Source of the DNA: 2-02-FULL-49-11 sp040757655
Lineage (GTDB): Bacteria; Patescibacteriota; Patescibacteriia; 2-02-FULL-49-11
DNA length: 63,288 bases
Assembly: GCA_040757655.1 (NCBI GenBank)
Contig: JBFLWV010000058.1
Span: forward strand, 1 to 63,288
Direction: 5' to 3'
Shown here in pieces: positions 58,642-63,288 of the stretch (its first letter is position 1; the number at the start of each line of letters is the position of its first letter). The position numbers and the translations under genes were made by a program. Under the pieces are notes generated by a model that was given only the letters and a program-made list of their open reading frames with translations, did no database searches and was not told the origin of the DNA.

Positions 58642-59511
58642 ATGAATCCTTTATTAATAGACATCCACTCCCACGTCAATTTCGCCGCCTTCAAAGAGGA
58701 CGGCGATGCTGTTATTGCGCGCGCGTTAGAAAAAGGAATCTTGGTCATGAATGTGGGATCGCAGATTAACACTTCTCATCGAGCTGTGGAGATTGCGGTG
58801 AAATACCAAGAAGGGGTGTATGCGATCGTGGGACTGCATCCGATTCATCTGGAAGAAATGGAAGTGGATGAGGAAGAACATCACTTTACCACGCGGGCGG
58901 AGGAGTTTAATTATAAAACGTATCTCGAACTCGCGCGGCATCCAAAGGTAGTCGCGATTGGCGAATGCGGACTTGATTATTACCGCATAGACGCGGATCA
59001 ACGCGGATTATCACGCGGATCAACGCAGAACGTTGTTGAACGGCAAAGGGAAACTTTGATCCAACACATCGCATTGGCGAATGAATTAAGAAAGCCGCTC
59101 ATGATTCACCTCCGCGCGGGAAAAGATGACCCGGACGGGGCATATATGGATTTAGCAGAGATTATTCGTGTCCACCCTTTGGACGCGGGTGGCGATGTGC
59201 ACTGTTTCAGCGGGTCTAAAGCAGCTGCTCGTGCGCTTCTTGATCTCGGGCTTTACCTTTCATTCACCGGCATTATCACATTTAAAAACGCGCATGACGC
59301 GCGTGAATTGGTGCGGTATGTACCGCTTGAGCATTTAATGGTGGAAACCGATGCGCCCTACCTTGCGCCTGACCCTTTCAGGGGGAAAAGGAATGAGCCG
59401 CAGTTTGTAGAGTTCGTGGCGCGGAAGGTGGCGGAGGTGAAGGGTTTAAGCTTTGAGCAGGTCGCAGAAGCGACGACGGGTAATGCAATGAGACTTTTTC
59501 AGTTAAAATAG
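58642..59511 (+). CDS. tatD: TatD-family metal-dependent DNase
   Basis: 289 residues. Metal ligands as in TatD: DIHSHVNF, IGECGLDYYR, LMIHLRAG, VHCFSGS and VETDAPYLAPDP. It is expected to be a cytoplasmic 3'-5' exonuclease or deoxyribonuclease. The stretch after GLDYYR, where relatives run straight to the conserved Gln helix, is expanded by an ACGCGGATCA repeat (58991-59030) read as DADQRGLSRGSTQN. It ends the plus-strand run. Confidence 0.93.
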   Translation: MNPLLIDIHSHVNFAAFKEDGDAVIARALEKGILVMNVGSQINTSHRAVEIAVKYQEGVYAIVGLHPIHLEEMEVDEEEHHFTTRAEEFNYKTYLELARHPKVVAIGECGLDYYRIDADQRGLSRGSTQNVVERQRETLIQHIALANELRKPLMIHLRAGKDDPDGAYMDLAEIIRVHPLDAGGDVHCFSGSKAAARALLDLGLYLSFTGIITFKNAHDARELVRYVPLEHLMVETDAPYLAPDPFRGKRNEPQFVEFVARKVAEVKGLSFEQVAEATTGNAMRLFQLK

Positions 59512-59565
59512 ACGTGAACCAACGCGAAGCAGGTTGTCAAGGGGGATACGATGGAGGGAAAGGTG

Positions 59566-59660
59566 GTAGCGTGGCAGCTTGTCTGCCACCGATCGCTCGA
59601 GTCATAGGCAAGCTATGACGCTACAGGTAATTATGTCGGAGATGAACTCCGACGCTACAC
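59566..59660. repeat. Dispersed TGTAGCGT repeat, copy 5
   Basis: GTAGCGTGGCAGCTTGTCTG with CCGATCGCTCGAGTCATAG, GCTATGACGCTACAGG, then TCGGAG/CTCCGACGCTACA. It separates the convergent tatD and antiporter genes. Confidence 0.75.
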
Positions 59661-59680
59661 TATTGATTAGTGATTAGTTA

Positions 59681-61105
59681 CTAAGATGAAGAGGGAGATT
59701 TTTTCAGCAGATAGGTGAGGATGGGCGGCGTGAGCAGGGTGGTGAGGATAACCATGATGACAATAACCGAATAGGTGGTGTCAGATACCACCCCCAATCC
59801 CTTGCCGATGGTGGCAAATATCAAACCTACCTCTCCCCGCGGCACCATACCCCATCCCACCAGCGATTTGCGCACTTTTCCTGCGGCAACGCAGGAGACG
59901 ATTTTTCCGATGAAGGCTACGGCGGTAAGGCCCAAAGCGACTAGGAGCACCGGTACATTGAAGAGCGTTTCCAGCTTTACTCCGAATCCGGTCATGACGA
60001 AAAATATGGGGACGAGGAAGTAGCTTAAAGGTTCAATGATGTCTTCCACGTGGCGCTGTGCATGCTGTTCAAGGGTAAACGTGAGCCTATCCTTGTGCGG
60101 CTGGGGTATGTCCATGGAGATTTCCTGAATATCGTGCACGATGTGCGCACTTTTGAAATAACGGAAATGCACGGGATCAAGCACGAGGCCTGCGGCGAAC
60201 GCGCCGACAATTGGCGCGAGCCCGATGAGGTTCGCACAGTAAGCAAAGATAAGGCCGAAGGCAATGGCGAGCGTGAATTTCATGCCCACCCCGGTGTGGA
60301 TTTTGGAAAGCGCTTTCCCCAGCAGCGGCGCTGCCAGTTGTCCCACGATAATGGAGCCTGCAAGGAAGAGCACCGCTTTTGCGGTAATCCACGAAATCGC
60401 GCCAATGCTTACCGCGCCTACGCTCACGATTGCGGATACCACCGCGAGAATGATAAGGCCCAGCACATCGTCAATGACCGCGGCGCCGAGTACGATTTGC
60501 GCTTCCGGTGTTTGCAGTTTGCCGAGATCTCTGAACACGCGGGCGGTGATGCCTACTGACGTCGCCGTGAGGGTTGCGCCAAGAAAGAGATACGCATTAG
60601 AGCTTAATCCCGGCAACAGCCACGGGCCCGCCACGTAGGTGCCCAGCACAAACGGCGTGATGACGCCCACTACAGCCACGAGGAATGCCCGCATACCCAC
60701 CTTAGCCATTTGTTTGATATTGGATTCAAGCCCTATCTGAAATAGGAGAATTACCACTCCCAGTTCAGCGAGGAATGTTATGATGGCATCCTGTTTAAGG
60801 GGATCAAGCACATGGATGCCTAAAAGGGCTAAATTGCCGAGGATGACGCCGATGACCAATTCGCCCAAGACCGAGGGCTGTCCCCAGCGCTCAATTAAGC
60901 TTGAAAGTTTGGCGGCCACCAGTATGATCGCGATCCAGAGGAAGGTGAGCGCAAAATTATGGTTTGCCGCCTCCCCGCTTCCTCCTTCTGAAGCAAATAA
61001 AAGTATTGGTAAGAATGCAAAAAGAAATGCCAAATATCTTCCTATCCTCGCGCGTTTTAACCATGCAGGAGTCGGCATAAGATGGGTGGAAATTTTTTTA
61101 TTCAT
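59681..61105 (-). CDS. Cation/proton antiporter, CPA2 type
   Basis: 474 residues and about 13 membrane helices. Family lines: LGELVIGVILGNLALLGIH, ELGVVILLFQIGLESNIKQM, GATLTATSVGITARVFRDLG, AAVIDDVLGLIILAVVSA and MVPRGEVGLIFATIGKGLG. It should exchange sodium or potassium for protons. There is no TrkA-type C-terminal regulatory domain. The N-terminus before the first helix is short and basic with a Ser/Glu/Gly-rich part at 40-50. Confidence 0.9.
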   Translation of the reverse strand: MNKKISTHLMPTPAWLKRARIGRYLAFLFAFLPILLFASEGGSGEAANHNFALTFLWIAIILVAAKLSSLIERWGQPSVLGELVIGVILGNLALLGIHVLDPLKQDAIITFLAELGVVILLFQIGLESNIKQMAKVGMRAFLVAVVGVITPFVLGTYVAGPWLLPGLSSNAYLFLGATLTATSVGITARVFRDLGKLQTPEAQIVLGAAVIDDVLGLIILAVVSAIVSVGAVSIGAISWITAKAVLFLAGSIIVGQLAAPLLGKALSKIHTGVGMKFTLAIAFGLIFAYCANLIGLAPIVGAFAAGLVLDPVHFRYFKSAHIVHDIQEISMDIPQPHKDRLTFTLEQHAQRHVEDIIEPLSYFLVPIFFVMTGFGVKLETLFNVPVLLVALGLTAVAFIGKIVSCVAAGKVRKSLVGWGMVPRGEVGLIFATIGKGLGVVSDTTYSVIVIMVILTTLLTPPILTYLLKKSPSSS

Positions 61106-61231
61106 AATGCTATATAGCAGAAGAAGCCGCGGGGCTTCTTTGTTTTTAATAAATTGTATGCAACCAAAAGGTATGGTAGCATAGGAGACATACCATGTAA
61201 ATACTTATTTTCAACGTGTCCGATATAATAT

Positions 61232-62176
61232 ATGGGAACCACTGTCATAATTATCATCGCGGTGCTTATTGGGTTTATCGGTGTGGCGGTATTTGTGGCG
61301 AAAAAATTGAAAAGCTTGGAAGAGAAACAGAAAGGCGACCAAAGCCTTTTGATGTTGAACCAGAATTTGCAGGGCATGCAGGCGCGGATTGACGAGACCA
61401 CGCGCGCCATCAACGAGCGGCTGGACAATGCCGCGAAGGTGGTCGCGGGGGTTGCCAAGGAGCTGGGCGCCGTGCAGGAAATGGGCAGGGGCATGAAGGA
61501 TTTACAGGATTTCCTGCGTTCGCCGAAACTCCGCGGCAACATCGGCGAGCAGGTGCTGCGGGATTTGCTCGAGCAATATTTTCCCAGAGAGCACTTTGAG
61601 TTGCAATACACGTTTCAGTCAGGCGAGCGGGTTGACGCTATTTTGAAAACCGACAAAGGTTTGATCCCGATTGACTCGAAGTTTCCCATGGAGAATTTTG
61701 CCAAGATTCTGAAAGCGGAATCAGATGGGGAGAGGGACGCGTTGCGGCGTGAATTTGTGAAGGACGTGAAGAAGCACGTGGATGCGATTGCAAAGAAATA
61801 CATCCTACCGCAGGAGGGGACCGTTGATTTTGCGGTGATGTATGTACCGTCCGAGTCTGTGTATTACGAAATCATCCGCGATGAGGGAGACCTTAATAAT
61901 TATGCGAATGGGAGAAAGGTATTTCTCGTGTCGCCGAATTCATTCTTTTATTTCCTGAAAGTCATCATGATGGGCATGGAAGGCAAGCGCATCGAAGAGC
62001 AGGCGAAGAGGATTCTTGAACTTTTAATCGCGATGCAGCAGGATGCGGGGAAATTTGGTGAGACTCTGGGCGTGGTAACGACCCATGTGACCAACGCGAA
62101 AAACGCGGTTGACCGCGCGAATACGGAGTACATGAGGCTGGCGGGGAAGATTGAACAGGTGAGGATGCTTAAATAA
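61232..62176 (+). CDS. rmuC: RmuC-family DNA recombination protein
   Basis: 314 residues. One N-terminal membrane helix (VIIIIAVLIGFIGVAVFVA), a coiled coil (QNLQGMQARIDETTRAI), then the RmuC domain: LRGNIGEQVLRDLLEQYFP, VDAILKTDKGLIPIDSKFPM, FAVMYVPSESVYYEI. RmuC limits inversion at short repeats in E. coli and looks nuclease-like. In a genome this rich in inverted repeats that is a notable link, though only by inference. Confidence 0.9.
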   Translation: MGTTVIIIIAVLIGFIGVAVFVAKKLKSLEEKQKGDQSLLMLNQNLQGMQARIDETTRAINERLDNAAKVVAGVAKELGAVQEMGRGMKDLQDFLRSPKLRGNIGEQVLRDLLEQYFPREHFELQYTFQSGERVDAILKTDKGLIPIDSKFPMENFAKILKAESDGERDALRREFVKDVKKHVDAIAKKYILPQEGTVDFAVMYVPSESVYYEIIRDEGDLNNYANGRKVFLVSPNSFFYFLKVIMMGMEGKRIEEQAKRILELLIAMQQDAGKFGETLGVVTTHVTNAKNAVDRANTEYMRLAGKIEQVRMLK

Positions 62177-62245
62177 TGACCGGTGTATGAGTCGTTGTGG
62201 CAACTACTCACTCACCGTCCGTCACTGAGTTACGTATGATGCGTT

Positions 62246-63160
62246 ATGACCATACCGAATCTTCCCACCTATCTGGGTGACCGGCGCATGCCGATTGAAA
62301 AATTGTATGCTTCGTATGCACCCTTGGATCGCGCGGGATGGAAACGAGAATGTATCTTTCTTCAATCGTTCATTTTACGCGGAATGCAGTATACCCTCCC
62401 GATCTTATCTTATCGCAGTGTACGAAAAGGACCAGCGTTATGGTTTCTCGCGGGGGTGCATGGTGAAGAACCTGCAGGTCCCAATGCGGTGGCGCAGTGC
62501 ATTGCGTATATAAGGGAGTTGGGGGAAAAAGTTCCAGTGGTGCTGTTCCCATTATTAAATCCTTCCGGTTATCGCCGCAATTGGCGCTATCCAGATCGGC
62601 GGTACCGGCCGCGGGATAATAAAAGTTTCCAGAGCGTGAGCGATGCTGAGCATGTGCTATTGGATCTCGCGCATCCTCATAAACCCCGTCATCGCGCGCC
62701 GTCTTCAGTGCTTGCCGCGCGCATGATTAACGCTATCTTACAGATTAGTAAGCAATACCCGCCGAAGCTGGTATGTAACCTCCACGAAGATGTGAGCAAT
62801 GTAGATCCTTATATTTACGTAAATAGTGCGCGGGGGGCGGAGGACCCTGTGGCGCGGGAGGTCGTGAAGATTATCAGACGCCATGGGTTTAAATTAAAGC
62901 AGCGCGGGAAGGTGTGGAATGGGGGAATGAAAGTTGAGGTGCAGAATGGCATTGTCGCAAACGTCAATGACGGATCAGTGGACGAGCTTTTGAGTGCAAA
63001 AAAGATTTATCTCCACGGCAAGGTCGTGCGCGGCCCTTCTGCCAAGTGCGCGGTGGTGGTGGAAACTAAAGCTCTTCATGTACCGCTTAAAAAGCGCGTA
63101 CAAGTTCATGCGGCAATCATTAAATCACTTGGACGTTTTTGGAGCATGCTTACGAGATGA
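62246..63160 (+). CDS. M14-like zinc carboxypeptidase / deacylase
   Basis: 304 residues. Zinc site AGVHGEEPAGPNAV (His near 72 and Glu near 75) and the third ligand in LVCNLHEDVSN (His near 180). NPSGYRRNWRYPDRRYRPRDN is the substrate-binding Asn-Arg region, and VVETKALHVPL supplies the likely catalytic Glu. This fits the M14 family close to AstE/aspartoacylase-type enzymes. No signal peptide; a cytoplasmic peptide or acylated amino acid substrate is inferred. Confidence 0.82.
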   Translation: MTIPNLPTYLGDRRMPIEKLYASYAPLDRAGWKRECIFLQSFILRGMQYTLPILSYRSVRKGPALWFLAGVHGEEPAGPNAVAQCIAYIRELGEKVPVVLFPLLNPSGYRRNWRYPDRRYRPRDNKSFQSVSDAEHVLLDLAHPHKPRHRAPSSVLAARMINAILQISKQYPPKLVCNLHEDVSNVDPYIYVNSARGAEDPVAREVVKIIRRHGFKLKQRGKVWNGGMKVEVQNGIVANVNDGSVDELLSAKKIYLHGKVVRGPSAKCAVVVETKALHVPLKKRVQVHAAIIKSLGRFWSMLTR

Positions 63161-63166
63161 GTATGT

Positions 63167-63288
63167 TCAAGTCCACGAACATAATTGACAGTCAATAAGA
63201 GCTTGTTTTGCGTGTGAAAGTTCGACCGTTTGGGTTAGTTTGGCATCGATAAATTTCATCAGCGCTTCGATTTGTTCCTGTCGTTTCA
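63167..63288 (-). CDS. C-terminal end of an unrecognised gene
   Basis: Reading leftwards from the window edge, about 40 codons (KRQEQIEALMKFIDAKLTQT and on to CSWT) end with TGA at 63167. The helical, charged composition looks coding. It converges with the carboxypeptidase gene, leaving 6 bases between stops. No family can be named from this fragment. Confidence 0.45.
   Translation of the reverse strand, partial: KRQEQIEALMKFIDAKLTQTVELSHAKQALIDCQLCSWT

Noticed and set aside
1..63288. tRNA or rRNA genes
   Set aside because: Reading the gaps by eye I found no TTCGAATC-type T-arm with matching acceptor stem and no rRNA sequence; a covariance search would settle it.

Overview
The window looks like chromosomal DNA from a Candidate Phyla Radiation (Patescibacteria) bacterium, most likely from the Parcubacteria side. 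This is inferred from gene content and style, not from a marker gene. The signs are a type IV pilin cluster with DUF2723 and YfhO membrane proteins, a PaaX/Cas2-like protein, a membrane-anchored Clp-like ATPase, archaeal-type PEP carboxylase, eukaryal-type IleRS, single-subunit GlyRS, and very many imperfect palindromes between and inside genes. I recognised no rRNA, tRNA, CRISPR array, prophage or insertion sequence.

Layout. 0-6 kb: a small structured transcription unit, PEP carboxylase (-), an NYN nuclease with a cold-shock domain (+), a small unknown protein, then TPM and LemA proteins (-). 6-17 kb, all (-): a DedA-MurB fusion, DNA polymerase I, a TIM-barrel protein, GatA, GatC and NAD-dependent DNA ligase. 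16.7-29 kb, mostly (-): pseudopilins, prepilin peptidase, a multidomain surface protein and two large polytopic membrane proteins (DUF2723, YfhO). 29-32 kb: the PaaX/Cas2-like protein with a repeated AATCATCGATCGA motif around it, a lone response regulator, a Nudix protein and a DUF218-like protein. 32-37.6 kb (-): an envelope-sugar type operon (methyltransferase, split transketolase, SDR, TylF-like methyltransferase, family 2 glycosyltransferase). 37.8-49.8 kb (+): IleRS carrying an inserted histidine-phosphatase domain, two tandem toxin-antitoxin modules, RecO, a Tat-signal protein of unknown function, a small membrane protein and a Clp-like AAA+ protein. 49.9-59.5 kb (+): beta-CASP nuclease, MNT nucleotidyltransferase, GlyRS, M16 peptidase, AI-2E transporter, RsmI, MetRS, CvpA and TatD. 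59.7-63.3 kb: a cation/proton antiporter (-), RmuC, an M14-like carboxypeptidase, and the end of one more gene.

The most striking signal is a set of short repeats that occur between genes and also, in frame, inside conserved housekeeping genes. One 20-nt perfect palindrome is read in the same frame as ANGRSPV in three unrelated proteins (beta-CASP nuclease, RsmI, MetRS). Seven-nucleotide tandem repeats interrupt ileS, polA and ligA; ten-nucleotide GCGGAT-type repeats interrupt tatD and ileS; GC-rich hairpins interrupt gatA, rsmI, glyS, a DUF2723 gene and a methyltransferase. Together they suggest a genome-wide process that seeds hairpins into tolerated protein loops, resembling in outcome the Rickettsia palindromic elements. 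Other candidates for new biology are the IleRS-phosphatase and DedA-MurB fusions, the possible operator set around the PaaX/Cas2-like gene, and a Clp-like ATPase with a degenerate first Walker B motif and no visible ClpP-docking loop.
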